9,138 nucleotides of DNA from Afipia sp. (GTDB taxonomy: Bacteria > Pseudomonadota > Alphaproteobacteria > Rhizobiales > Xanthobacteraceae): assembly GCA_020056155.1 (NCBI GenBank), contig JAGVII010000036.1, positions 1 through 9,138 on the forward strand, given 5' to 3'. Positions 1 to 7,119 of the stretch are shown here, piece after piece; position 1 is the first letter of the stretch; each line of letters starts with the position of its first letter. Below the pieces are notes generated by a model. The model ran no database searches. It was not told where the DNA came from and worked only from the letters and a program-made list of their open reading frames with translations. The position numbers were made by a program, and so were the translations under genes.

Positions 1-2
1 AC

Positions 3-656
3 TTGGACAAGGCGCCGGACGCGTTTCGGACAATCAGCGAGGTTGCTGATGACCTCGATGTGCCACAGCACGTCCTGAGGTTCTGGGAAACGCGCTTCAC
101 TCAGATCAAGCCGATGAAGCGGAGCGGTGGCCGCCGCTATTACCGCCCCGATGACGTCAATCTGTTGCGCGGCATCAGGCGGCTGCTCTATGGCGAGGGA
201 TACACCATTCGCGGGGTGCAGCGCATTTTGCGCGAGCACGGAATCAAATCAGTCCAGAGCCTGACCGAGGGATCGGCAGACCATGCGTCCGCCTTGTTCG
301 ATGGCCCGTCGTTCGGTGCGGAAAAGGACGGTCACGCGCCAGACCTGGCCAGCCCCGAAACCGACGGCGATGATGAACTGGATTCTCGCGAGCCCGGCGC
401 GCGGGAGGAGGATTACTCATCGCCGCTGTCGTTACGCGATCTCGGGCCGCCGTTGTCGGACATGGCGCCTCCCAAGGCGGTAATGCCCAAACCTGTACAG
501 GCGGTTCCGGTAAACGGGCCGTCAGGTGCCGAGGCCTACGCCCCGCCGAGCGTCCGGAAAAGCGCGAAGCCGACCGATCGCGGCAAGCTCCAGGAGGCGC
601 TTGACGACCTGATCGGCGCGCGAGCGCTGATCGATCAGGTGCTGAAGGGCAACTAG
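3..656 (+). CDS. MerR-family transcriptional regulator (5' end at or beyond the window edge)
   Basis: This is a DNA-binding transcription regulator of the MerR superfamily. Residues 8-33 form the winged helix-turn-helix, with the family signature ISEVAD, then VLRFWETRF. The wing [11 protein letters not shown] follows at about residues 42-52, and a second helical segment ([16 protein letters not shown]) at about 61-77. Residues 85-190 are a low-complexity linker rich in Pro, Ser and Asp. A short helix ([19 protein letters not shown]) closes the protein. There is no cysteine-rich metal site, so it is not a metal-sensing MerR. The frame opens at a TTG at base 3 with no visible ribosome site; the true start may be this TTG or lie just outside the window. 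In sphingomonads this regulator commonly follows ihfA, which is recalled knowledge and not visible here. It points at the tRNA-Pro gene at the other edge, so the pair probably frames an insertion hotspot. Confidence 0.88.
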   Translation: MDKAPDAFRTISEVADDLDVPQHVLRFWETRFTQIKPMKRSGGRRYYRPDDVNLLRGIRRLLYGEGYTIRGVQRILREHGIKSVQSLTEGSADHASALFDGPSFGAEKDGHAPDLASPETDGDDELDSREPGAREEDYSSPLSLRDLGPPLSDMAPPKAVMPKPVQAVPVNGPSGAEAYAPPSVRKSAKPTDRGKLQEALDDLIGARALIDQVLKGN

Positions 657-714
657 GTAAACCGCGCGAGAGCCGCATCCCGCGGCGGTGCATGAGGGCC
701 TCAGCGGGCCAATC

Positions 715-742
715 CGGAGGCGCACGAGCGTGAAGCGCTCCG
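715..742. terminator. Weak hairpin between convergent genes
   Basis: CGGAG and CGC pair with GCG and CTCCG around an 11-base loop, with one bulged G. It lies between the stop of the MerR gene and the stop of the convergent fusion gene, where a shared terminator would be expected. No T-run follows on either strand, so intrinsic termination is doubtful. Confidence 0.25.
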
Positions 743-746
743 CGAG

Positions 747-774
747 CCCACGATCTTGAGCCCACGATCTTGAG
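747..774. repeat. Tandem 14-bp duplication
   Basis: CCCACGATCTTGAG occurs twice head to tail (747-760 and 761-774), a perfect duplication in the non-coding gap between the two convergent genes. It looks like a replication-slippage product. No function is apparent. Confidence 0.7.
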
Positions 775-810
775 CCGATGAATCACCAGCCAGCGATCCT
801 TGGCGGATGC

Positions 811-2712
811 TCAAGCCTCATGGAAAGAATAGATCCTGACACCGATTTCCGGGCTGCAAACAGCGATGTTGTTTCCATGCACCGCGAGGCCCTTCGGACC
901 GCCTTCCATCTTGCTGCCGGAGTTGACCGCTCGAAAGGTCTTTTCGTCGGCAACAATCGTTTGTGCCGACGGTACGTGGCTCCATCGCAAGCCGAAGTGA
1001 CTTCGCCGTGGCTCATAAACGCTGAAGAAGTTTCCCCCGGCGTTGGTCACAATCAGGTGGTTGGTCCGGGGAGTGAACGCAACCGAATGAGGATAACGCA
1101 AACTTTTGTCATCAATAATCGCGATGGGCTCCGGGCCGTACCTTAGCTTGGCGCCTGCAAGAAGCCTGCTGCGCCGCTGAAAAATGCTCACGGACCCATT
1201 GCCGTGGTTCGCAATGGCAAGCCATCGCCCACATTGCGTGAAAGCAAGGCCGTCCGGATAGAAGATACTCCAATGGGTCAGTTCAAAATCGGGCTTCAAC
1301 GCGAAACGGACGGGGGCATGAGAAATTCTCGGATAGAACGAGATGCTGCTCGAACCCAGATTGCATGCTGCAAGATAGTCGTTGGCCGGCGGGACGAAAG
1401 AAACGCCGTCCGAGTGCGTGAGCCTTGCTTCTGCTCCGCTGATTTCAAACACCGGTTCGGGGGCCTTGACGCCGTTCGCTCGAAACAGCGCAAGCGCTCC
1501 GGTTCGCTGGGCCACGGCCAGCAATTCGTCGGCCCCGCACATCGAAAACGAAAGGTCGTGAGGGTAATCGAGCCCGCCGAGCCGGATATACGGCGTGTCT
1601 TCAAAAGCTCCGCTTTCCGTTCGCCGATACAGCAATACCGAATTGGTATCGGCGGTGGCGACCCCAAGCGTGTCGCCCGAGGTCGAAAAGGCCAGCCCTT
1701 CAAAGCGCTCTGATTTCCCCTCGGGCCACAAAGTTTGAACGGAATCCGGCGCTTCATCGATCTTGAGTGTGAAGCCTGGTGACGATGACGATATGCCGCT
1801 TAGCTGGTCAATTTTATCTCGCAGCCGATTCGTGATGACCCCCGGCAACGACCGCAGCATCTGGCGTGGTGCCCGGATTCTCGCAATATCGTGCTTCAGT
1901 CTTTCAATTTCGGCTGTCTGGTTTTGGTATTCTGCACCGCTTGCCGTCTGTGCGCGCTTGAGGCTTTGCGTGGCATGCTCCGCTGCCACCCGTCTGCTGA
2001 TCTGGTGCGACAGCGCGGATCGTACGGCGGCAGAGGCGGTTTCATAGAGCGGCACGATCTCGACATTTTCCCTTACAAGGCCGAGCCGCGTCTTGCCGGT
2101 CAGCCCTGCGAAATGATGAATGACAGGATCGGTTGCCATGGCGATGCCGGGAATCGAGTTCCAGATCGGATCGAGATGTCCGACATGCGCGCGATCGATC
2201 TCGTTGGCGACATTGGGTCCGTTGCCGAGTGACTCATTGTAGCCGAGCATTGTGAGGAGAGCAGCCTGTTCGCGCCACGGATGGGTCACCTCTCCATGCA
2301 GGGCGAGCAGGCGCGTGAAGAAGTCCAGCGACCACTCAGATCGGCGGATCAAATAGACGCCGGCGTTGTAGTGAGGCGGAAAGGGCGCTCCGTCGAGCCG
2401 CGCGGTCTGCGGTCCGTGCCAGGACACCAGAAGATCGGCACCCGGTTGAGCGTCCTCCAGAATATCGCGATCGGTGCGCAGGATCAGCGCGTCGATATCC
2501 AGCCACAGAACGAAATCAAAACCGCCCTGCAGCGCGGATATGATCGCCGGAATCTTCATCCAGGAGTCCGTGAAGCCCGCGCCATCCGGCGGGTGGACGA
2601 TCAACTCATATCCATGGCGGGCTGCAAATGCCTCCATTCTAGGAAGCGTCAAGGTGGCGAGCTTGGCAAATTCGTCACCTTGGTAGGCCGTTACGATGCA
2701 GCAGCGGGGCAT
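811..2712 (-). CDS. Glycosyltransferase-coiled coil-beta-propeller fusion protein
   Basis: This 633-residue protein has three parts. Residues 1-225 resemble a GT-A nucleotide-sugar transferase of the GMA12/MNN10 type: IVTAY near the N-terminus, SWMKIPAI at 50-57, the metal-binding DID motif at 72-74 in VLWLDIDALI, NAGVYLIR at 116-123, and HHFAG at 199-203, the usual late metal-ligand histidine. Residues 228-280 are Ala/Gln/Glu/Arg-rich and probably coiled. Residues about 335-631 hold six repeats (near 337, 383, 433, 485, 540 and 605) of the pattern [YH]-P-[DH]-G-L-A-F followed by small hydrophobics and an SVSIF-like strand, which reads as a six-bladed propeller of the NHL/SMP-30/lactonase kind. 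No signal peptide or membrane segment is visible. It lies 304 bp downstream of the glycosyltransferase/kinase/PqqD operon on the same strand. The ATG start at 2712 has only a weak upstream GGAAG. The substrate is unknown; the propeller could bind glycan or protein, or be a second enzyme. Confidence 0.82.
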   Translation of the reverse strand: MPRCCIVTAYQGDEFAKLATLTLPRMEAFAARHGYELIVHPPDGAGFTDSWMKIPAIISALQGGFDFVLWLDIDALILRTDRDILEDAQPGADLLVSWHGPQTARLDGAPFPPHYNAGVYLIRRSEWSLDFFTRLLALHGEVTHPWREQAALLTMLGYNESLGNGPNVANEIDRAHVGHLDPIWNSIPGIAMATDPVIHHFAGLTGKTRLGLVRENVEIVPLYETASAAVRSALSHQISRRVAAEHATQSLKRAQTASGAEYQNQTAEIERLKHDIARIRAPRQMLRSLPGVITNRLRDKIDQLSGISSSSPGFTLKIDEAPDSVQTLWPEGKSERFEGLAFSTSGDTLGVATADTNSVLLYRRTESGAFEDTPYIRLGGLDYPHDLSFSMCGADELLAVAQRTGALALFRANGVKAPEPVFEISGAEARLTHSDGVSFVPPANDYLAACNLGSSSISFYPRISHAPVRFALKPDFELTHWSIFYPDGLAFTQCGRWLAIANHGNGSVSIFQRRSRLLAGAKLRYGPEPIAIIDDKSLRYPHSVAFTPRTNHLIVTNAGGNFFSVYEPRRSHFGLRWSHVPSAQTIVADEKTFRAVNSGSKMEGGPKGLAVHGNNIAVCSPEIGVRIYSFHEA

Positions 2713-3016
2713 TAAGCAGCGCTTCCCATGTTTTCGCAGCGGTCAGATCGCCCGAAGCTCCCAGCAATGTTCTCTCGATCCAGCAGTCCGTGAAGCGCCC
2801 AAAATCTATCCGACCTTCTGAGCGCGCTTCCGGAACTCGGGATGGCCCTCGACCGCCGTCCCGAAGCCGCTTCAACTCATAAGATTACTGCGCTACCGTC
2901 TTTAGGTCCACGTGATCGGACGCCTGTTGACCGAGATTCAGGTTGCCTCTCGTGAAGCTTCGTCGGCGGGTCGTACCGCTTCGCTGATTTCGGGAAAGTG
3001 GTTCGTTTCAAGCCAC
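2713..3016. other. 304-bp gap with no convincing gene
   Basis: This gap separates two minus-strand genes. It contains one open minus frame (TTG at 2875, running to 2675 and overlapping the start of the fusion gene) whose product reads GRFTDCWIERTLLG in the middle. That segment shares 18 of 19 bases with the coding start of the fusion gene (2778-2796 against 2558-2576). The frame has no good ribosome site. It may be a scrap of a related gene or a recombination footprint. No RNA gene, clear promoter or terminator was seen. Confidence 0.4.
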
Positions 3017-3724
3017 TCACGACGATGGATGGTCCTCATCTTCGCGGCGGGTTCTTGATCGAACAATCTGTTGCCGCAACGCGGCGAGAAGACTCTTATC
3101 CCGTGCCTCCGGAAAAAGTCTTCCGAAGTTCGCAGGATGTAGACGTCGATAGTGAAGAACCTCGTCGATCACCATATAGCTAAGCGCCATCTGCTTTGCG
3201 CGGCCGAGCCATTCAACAAAAGCCGTTTTTGAGGAGGGGTCGAAGTTTCCGATGCGATCGAAAGCCGATCGCCGGATCAACATGCATGACCACTGTTCGC
3301 CCACCATGACCGTATGGCGCTTTCCGACCGAAGCAGCGTCGGGAAGTTCGGGGCTTACAAATTGCTCCGACAGGCAAAATACGGCTTCGAGCTGCGCGTC
3401 CACGAACGCCGCCTGCTGCCGCGCGAGTTTGTTCAGAGCCCAGGTGTCGTCGGCGTCCTGAAAAGCAAGGTACTGCCCCGATGCGGTGGCGATCCCGGCC
3501 ATTAATCCGGCCGCTTGCCCCCGGTTGTCCTGCGTAATCAACCGGACGCGGCTGCCATACTCTCTAATGATGGCGTTCGTCCCATCGGTCGAGCCGTCAT
3601 CGACCACGATGAGTTCGATCGGCGCATAGGTTTGATCGAGGATACTATCGATAGCCTCTCGCACATACGCCGCCCCGTTCCAAACCGACATGACAACGGA
3701 GATATCGGGTTGGCTTTCGCTCAC
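3017..3724 (-). CDS. Family 2 glycosyltransferase
   Basis: This 235-residue cytoplasmic transferase of the GT2 family (GT-A fold) has the family landmarks in order: the opening strand ISVVMSVWNGAAYVREAIDSIL (8-29), IELIVVDDGSTDGT (36-49) for nucleotide binding, NRGQAAGLMAGI (67-78), and the metal-binding DADD at 90-93. A later H-R-R-L-H-P-A-N-F stretch resembles the end of short GT2 domains. There are no membrane segments. It starts at GTG in a 4-base overlap (GTGA) with the stop of the HprK-related kinase, so the two are translationally coupled. The C-terminus is short and charged (RTRREDEDHPSS). The sugar donor and acceptor cannot be read from sequence. Its position in the operon suggests it decorates the product of, or is controlled by, the kinase/PqqD system. 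Confidence 0.88.
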   Translation of the reverse strand: MSESQPDISVVMSVWNGAAYVREAIDSILDQTYAPIELIVVDDGSTDGTNAIIREYGSRVRLITQDNRGQAAGLMAGIATASGQYLAFQDADDTWALNKLARQQAAFVDAQLEAVFCLSEQFVSPELPDAASVGKRHTVMVGEQWSCMLIRRSAFDRIGNFDPSSKTAFVEWLGRAKQMALSYMVIDEVLHYRRLHPANFGRLFPEARDKSLLAALRQQIVRSRTRREDEDHPSS

Positions 3725-4710
3725 AGCGCGCCATCCAGAATCGGTTGGAGCCCGGCCGGAATCGCCGTCACATCATTACCGGTTTCGACAAAGTATGCGG
3801 GGAGCATTCTAACCGCGGAGAAAAGTTTCTTCGTCAGTTGTTCGGCACGCCCCGGAGCGCAAAGTCTTGTATGGGTCATCATGGCGGAAAAGACTTCGCT
3901 CGGTTTCGCGCGCTCCGTTTGAAAATTACGACCGCCGTCACGGCGAGGAATAAGGACCCGCTCAATCGATCCGCCGCTAATAAACGCCTCTCTTTCGCGT
4001 GCGCCGAAGCGGATTTCGAACCTCGGATCATTGTATTCGTTGGATTCTGCAAAGATAAAACGGGAAAGACTGGCGGCCAGCTCCTTCGGTCCGTTAACTC
4101 TGAGGCGAGCCGAAGTGTAGAGAGGTTCGACCTGCCGCCGTGTTGGATTGATCAGGACAAAATCATCGCCGGCGTACTGCCAGCCTGCGGCTGCACATGA
4201 AAGTGCTGCCGTGCTCTTGCCTGCGCGGCCGGGACCGATCATCAGAAGAAACTTGCCGTTGCGGCCGACGGCGGATGCGTGAAGAGGACACCATTCGGTT
4301 TGTGTCGCATAGGCGTGGATCAGCGGAAGCATGGGCCGGCCCAACATCCAGGGCGGCATTGTCGCGGTGGTGCACCACATGACTCCCGCGTTGCTTTCAA
4401 AATCCCAGACATAAAGCACGCTGTCGGGCGCGGGCAGCCATATGGTGAGGTATCTTTCGTCCTCATAGACCGAGTATCTGGATATGTCGGATGGCAGGAA
4501 GCGATGCGGCAAGGGCGTGCCGCCCAGTATTGCCACTTTGAAATCGGGCCGGAAGTTCGCTTGCGATTTGCCGGGGAAGGAGGCCGGAACGTCGTGCTTG
4601 GAGGCCCATTCGTCGAGGCGCAGGCGGATCGAGAATGCGCCGGAGACAACGTCTGCATCTATAGACGTGGAACTAAAGGCAAGCTCGATGATGGACCCGA
4701 ACATGGACAT
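3721..4710 (-). CDS. HprK-related kinase (HPr-rel-A type)
   Basis: This 329-residue protein is related to the C-terminal catalytic domain of HPr kinase/phosphorylase. The core begins at about residue 143 with LHASAVGRNGKFLLMIGP, which matches the VHAS...G...L..GPSG region of HPr kinases. The P-loop is GPGRAGKST (159-167), and an acidic GDDFVLI (181-187) lies where HprK has its DDxV motif. The first 140 residues are a separate beta-rich region that is not the HprK N-terminal domain. No HPr or other PTS gene is in the window, so the substrate is probably not HPr. The start ATG overlaps the PqqD stop as TGATG, and its stop overlaps the GT2 start, giving a tight operon. The family is known from HPr-rel-A clusters with a PqqD-like protein and a nucleotidyltransferase; its reaction has not been established as far as I know. 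Confidence 0.83.
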   Translation of the reverse strand: MSMFGSIIELAFSSTSIDADVVSGAFSIRLRLDEWASKHDVPASFPGKSQANFRPDFKVAILGGTPLPHRFLPSDISRYSVYEDERYLTIWLPAPDSVLYVWDFESNAGVMWCTTATMPPWMLGRPMLPLIHAYATQTEWCPLHASAVGRNGKFLLMIGPGRAGKSTAALSCAAAGWQYAGDDFVLINPTRRQVEPLYTSARLRVNGPKELAASLSRFIFAESNEYNDPRFEIRFGAREREAFISGGSIERVLIPRRDGGRNFQTERAKPSEVFSAMMTHTRLCAPGRAEQLTKKLFSAVRMLPAYFVETGNDVTAIPAGLQPILDGAL

Positions 4711-5147
4711 CAGTCAGGGCGTCTCGGCCAGCCCGTATGATCAACGTCGTGAACGGGGTCGAGCAGGAGAAGATCCTGAAGGTCGTTGAAACTTTCAATC
4801 ACGGGTTTGGCGAAAACACTTCCAGTCAAGATCGGAAGCTCTGTCGCAGAGCTATCGCTCCTTGAAGATTCAAGGATCAGGTTTTCGGCAGTCAATTTTT
4901 CCACGAACTCCCCTACGAAAGTTGGCAACGCGCTCGCCTGACCTGGAAAATGACTCGAGAGCCACTGCGCAATTTGGGACACCGTGAGACCATGAGCGAG
5001 ACCCTGCCAGATCCATGAGCCTTCGACGGAGATGGAGTAGTATAATCCACGCTTGTAGTTTGCGATGACAAGCTCGCCATCGAAAATCTCACTCGCAATT
5101 TCCGGCACGACTGTTGTATAAGTATTCATTCCAATCGATGACTTCAT
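4710..5147 (-). CDS. PqqD-like protein with a conserved-looking C-terminal tail (HPr-rel-A type)
   Basis: The protein has 145 residues from this ATG. Residues 10-95 fit the PqqD/RRE fold, a small winged-helix-like peptide-binding domain: VVPEIASEIFDGELVIANYKRG, then LYYSISVEGSWIWQGL, then a helix ending in FVEKLTAENLIL. PqqD proteins present a precursor peptide to a modifying enzyme. About 50 residues follow the domain, ending LQDLLLLDPVHDVDHTGWP, which makes it longer than a stand-alone PqqD (about 90). The start is ambiguous: TTG at 5159, ATG at 5147 or ATG at 5129. I prefer 5147, preceded by GGGAAG at a suitable distance. It is the first gene of the minus-strand operon; its stop overlaps the kinase start (TGATG). 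Its partner peptide is not evident, and the tail itself could be the ligand. Confidence 0.8.
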   Translation of the reverse strand: MKSSIGMNTYTTVVPEIASEIFDGELVIANYKRGLYYSISVEGSWIWQGLAHGLTVSQIAQWLSSHFPGQASALPTFVGEFVEKLTAENLILESSRSDSSATELPILTGSVFAKPVIESFNDLQDLLLLDPVHDVDHTGWPRRPD

Positions 5148-5231
5148 ACAACTTCCCAACGCAAATTTTTATCGCAAAATGCACGATTCCGGCGCTGCCC
5201 AAGGCATCCGACAGATTCTGAAAATCACTCA

Positions 5232-5253
5232 ATTGCGACTGATACCACGCAAT
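5232..5253. promoter_or_regulatory. Inverted repeat in the divergent intergenic region
   Basis: ATTGCG and CGCAAT are separated by 10 bases, a perfect 6-bp dyad. It lies in the 140-bp space between the divergently transcribed PqqD operon and the nucleotidyltransferase gene, an AT-richer stretch that must hold both promoters. It has the size and placement of an operator. No protein is assigned, and no clear -35/-10 pair could be fixed. Confidence 0.35.
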
Positions 5254-5303
5254 ATTTGTGACTCATAGTCCGGTCTGAGCCCAAAATCAGTGCGGCGTGA
5301 TCC

Positions 5304-6860
5304 ATGAGACCTTGTCCGGCCGAGGCCACTTGGTTAGAGCGGATAATCAAATCAGGAATGCCTCCGGTGATTGAGCGCACGACACTTCTCGGCGAGCCGC
5401 AACGTCTTTTGCTCAGGGCAGTGACCGGTTCGGGACAGCCGGCAGTAGATGCCTTCCGGCGCTGGCGCGCTCTGGTGCCGTTCGATGAGATCGAACACTC
5501 CGCCATAAGGGTTATTCCGCTTCTTCTGGCGCTCGTGAAGCGCGAGGGACTGGATGACCCCGATCTTCTGCGGATGAAGGGAATCGAGCGCCATATATGG
5601 GCTTCAAATACGCTCCGCCTTAAGCAACTCTTTCAGGCGCTGAAAGCTATCCGGCGCGCCGGCGCGCCATTCGTGTTGCTCAAGGGTGCTGCGCTCCTGG
5701 CCAGGGTGCCGGAAATGGCGGCCCTCCGCACTAATGGGGACTACGACGTTCTCGTCGATCCGTCTTACATGGCGGCCTTGCGGCCTGAGCTGGAAGCCGC
5801 CGGCTTCGCGATGGGCGGCTTTTCTTTTGACGACTGGGGAAGCGAGCTACAAAACAGTCCGACCGCAGGCGTTCCGATTGCCCTTGTCGGTTCTGCGGCC
5901 GAAGTGGACATCCATTGGCGGGCGCTTCCTCATCTGCGCGATCCAAAATTGACGGAGCGGATACTCAATTTCGCGGAGGAGGGAGCGCTTCATCAAGACA
6001 AGGTGCCGATACCAAGTCTGGCGCATCAGCTTTTCATCAGTCTCGCACGGTGTGAGCCATGGGATAAGGATGAGTGCCTCACGAGAATTCTGGAGGCGTA
6101 CTTCCTGCTCTCGAAGTGCGGCGGTGCGGTGGATTGGTCCGAGCTTGAAAGATTAATTACGCGCTACCGGCTGCAAGCTTGGGCATCGGGCTTCTTTGAA
6201 GAGCTTGTCGCTGCCACAGGCCTTGCCGTTCCTGCCGCGGTCAGACGAGGACTCCCATCCAGGTCGTTCATGTTGAAAAAGGAATGGGAAGCGCGCGGAA
6301 TTTCTCCATTCAAACGGACAGACTTGCAGCATTGGCTCCTGGACCACAACGATGTGCTGTTTTCCCGAAGGGATGCTTCCGACTGGAGGCTGACATTACG
6401 CGAGGCCTTGCTTGCGACGATAAATCCGCAAGGCATAAACCTTTCGGCGATCTGGCGATCGGTCAGCGAGCGAGCGTTCAGTCAACCCGATGGACGGCGC
6501 AAATTTCTTTACGGGTTTTCATTCCCCGAGAACTGGGGTCGCTGGACGGAAGGTCGCCTGGCCTTTGTGGTGATGCCGCTAAATGATGAGCAAAGAAAAG
6601 GCGCGCCGGTCGAAATACGCGGGCACGTTCTCAATCCAGGCCGGCGCACCAGAATTTTCATGGCGGGTGGAATGGGGACCAAAAAACTGACAGTACGGCG
6701 GGGACAGGCCGACGTGACTCTGTCGCTTGCCCTGCAACCGCTCGAACCGCTCGGAGGTGACGGGTTGCTGGCGCTTTGGTTGCCGGATGCGGTTTCCCCC
6801 ACGGAACTGGGAATGAGCGGTGATCGCCGCGCGCTGTCCTTCGCGTTTCATCGGGCGTAG
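5304..6860 (+). CDS. NTP_transf_5-type nucleotidyltransferase with C-terminal beta-rich domain
   Basis: This protein of up to 518 residues belongs to the uncharacterised nucleotidyltransferase family (PF14907). Supporting motifs are VLLKGAALL (124-132), then the acidic GDYDVLV (145-151), and VDIHWRA (201-207), the family's second acidic motif, followed by LAHQLFISLAR (239-249). This is the minimal nucleotidyltransferase fold, expected to move a nucleotide onto an unknown acceptor. Residues about 403-517 form an extra domain that opens GFSFPENWGRWTEGRLAFVV and continues as short beta strands, like carbohydrate-linked beta-sandwich tails found on some surface-polysaccharide proteins. The start is unsure: ATG 5304 lacks a ribosome site, ATG 5358 has AGGA touching it, and GTG 5367 has AGGA about 10 bases upstream and may be the real one. 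It is divergent from the PqqD/kinase operon, so it is probably co-regulated with it through the shared spacer. Confidence 0.78.
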   Translation: MRPCPAEATWLERIIKSGMPPVIERTTLLGEPQRLLLRAVTGSGQPAVDAFRRWRALVPFDEIEHSAIRVIPLLLALVKREGLDDPDLLRMKGIERHIWASNTLRLKQLFQALKAIRRAGAPFVLLKGAALLARVPEMAALRTNGDYDVLVDPSYMAALRPELEAAGFAMGGFSFDDWGSELQNSPTAGVPIALVGSAAEVDIHWRALPHLRDPKLTERILNFAEEGALHQDKVPIPSLAHQLFISLARCEPWDKDECLTRILEAYFLLSKCGGAVDWSELERLITRYRLQAWASGFFEELVAATGLAVPAAVRRGLPSRSFMLKKEWEARGISPFKRTDLQHWLLDHNDVLFSRRDASDWRLTLREALLATINPQGINLSAIWRSVSERAFSQPDGRRKFLYGFSFPENWGRWTEGRLAFVVMPLNDEQRKGAPVEIRGHVLNPGRRTRIFMAGGMGTKKLTVRRGQADVTLSLALQPLEPLGGDGLLALWLPDAVSPTELGMSGDRRALSFAFHRA

Positions 6861-6876
6861 ACCGGCCATTTCCGGT
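6861..6876 (+). terminator. Possible weak terminator
   Basis: ACCGG and CCGGT pair around a 6-base loop directly after the stop of the nucleotidyltransferase gene. Four Ts follow only after a further eight bases, so termination would be weak. Confidence 0.3.
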
Positions 6877-6904
6877 ACTGCGCGTTTTGGCAAATCGGTC
6901 ACGC

Positions 6905-6953
6905 TCGAATCCGTGAAACCCGAGCCATCCGGTTTGTGGACGATCAACGCGAT
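6905..6953 (-). pseudogene. Remnant of a paralogous glycosyltransferase gene
   Basis: On the minus strand this stretch reads LIVHKPDGSGFTDSS, against LIVHPPDGAGFTDSW at residues 37-51 of the fusion glycosyltransferase. At the DNA level 6910-6948 and 2567-2605 agree in 34 of 39 bases by my count, including silent differences, so this is an old copy and not a recent duplication. The similarity stops on both sides, with no DxD motif and no start. It suggests that a second copy once stood here and was cut short, perhaps when the neighbouring element or the cluster boundary formed. Confidence 0.5.
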
Positions 6954-6960
6954 GTAGCAA

Positions 6961-6977
6961 GCTGGCTAGCAGCCAGC
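6961..6977. repeat. Perfect hairpin next to the element boundary
   Basis: GCTGGCT and AGCCAGC form a 7-bp stem with a 3-base loop. It has no T-run, so it is not a standard terminator. It sits between the glycosyltransferase remnant and the displaced tRNA end. Confidence 0.4.
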
Positions 6978-7038
6978 GGGGCTTCAGGCCGGAGCTTCGG
7001 AGGCTCGAATCCGCATCAAGGTGGCATTCTGCCGAGAT

Positions 7039-7086
7039 AAATGGTCGGAGCGAGAGGATTTGAACCTCCGACCCCTAGTCCCCCAG
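7039..7086 (-). repeat. Distal attachment site: displaced 3' end of tRNA-Pro
   Basis: The sequence is identical over 48 bp to 9000-9047. It contains the 3' end of the tRNA, from the anticodon loop through the variable loop, T arm and acceptor strand to the encoded CCA, plus three As beyond it. Identity ends at 7087, where the anticodon arm would continue. It cannot make a tRNA because the D arm and 5' acceptor strand are missing. It marks the left edge of the island. Confidence 0.88.
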
Positions 7087-7095
7087 GCGGGGGTC

Positions 7096-7119
7096 AATCG
7101 TTGAAAAGACTCAACAATT
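7096..7119. repeat. Inverted repeat just inside the left attachment site
   Basis: AAT-C-GTTGA and TCAAC-A-ATT pair around a 6-base loop (5-bp stem, one mismatch, 3-bp stem). It lies 10 bp inside the left attachment site and next to a TTTGGCACA motif. It could be part of a recombinase arm region. It has no assigned protein. Confidence 0.35.

Noticed and set aside
244..786. Long minus-strand open frame over the MerR gene
   Set aside because: Arg/Pro-rich shadow of the GC-rich MerR coding frame, with no recognisable domain.
1891..2232. Plus-strand open frames across the fusion gene (also 1204-1713, 2281-2715, 1763-2047)
   Set aside because: They are antiparallel shadows of the well-supported glycosyltransferase-propeller frame and show no family motifs.
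6961..6977. Intrinsic terminator for the nucleotidyltransferase gene
   Set aside because: A perfect hairpin but with no T-run and 100 bp beyond the stop codon; listed only as a hairpin.
7003..7013. GCTCGAATCCG as a T-arm of another broken tRNA, repeated at 6903-6913
   Set aside because: The flanking bases do not form a 5-bp T stem, and the 6903 copy lies at the edge of the glycosyltransferase remnant. An 11-bp repeat alone is not enough.
7039..7086. A second tRNA-Pro gene
   Set aside because: Only the 3' part is present; sequence diverges within the anticodon arm, and the D arm and 5' acceptor strand are missing. It is a displaced attachment site.
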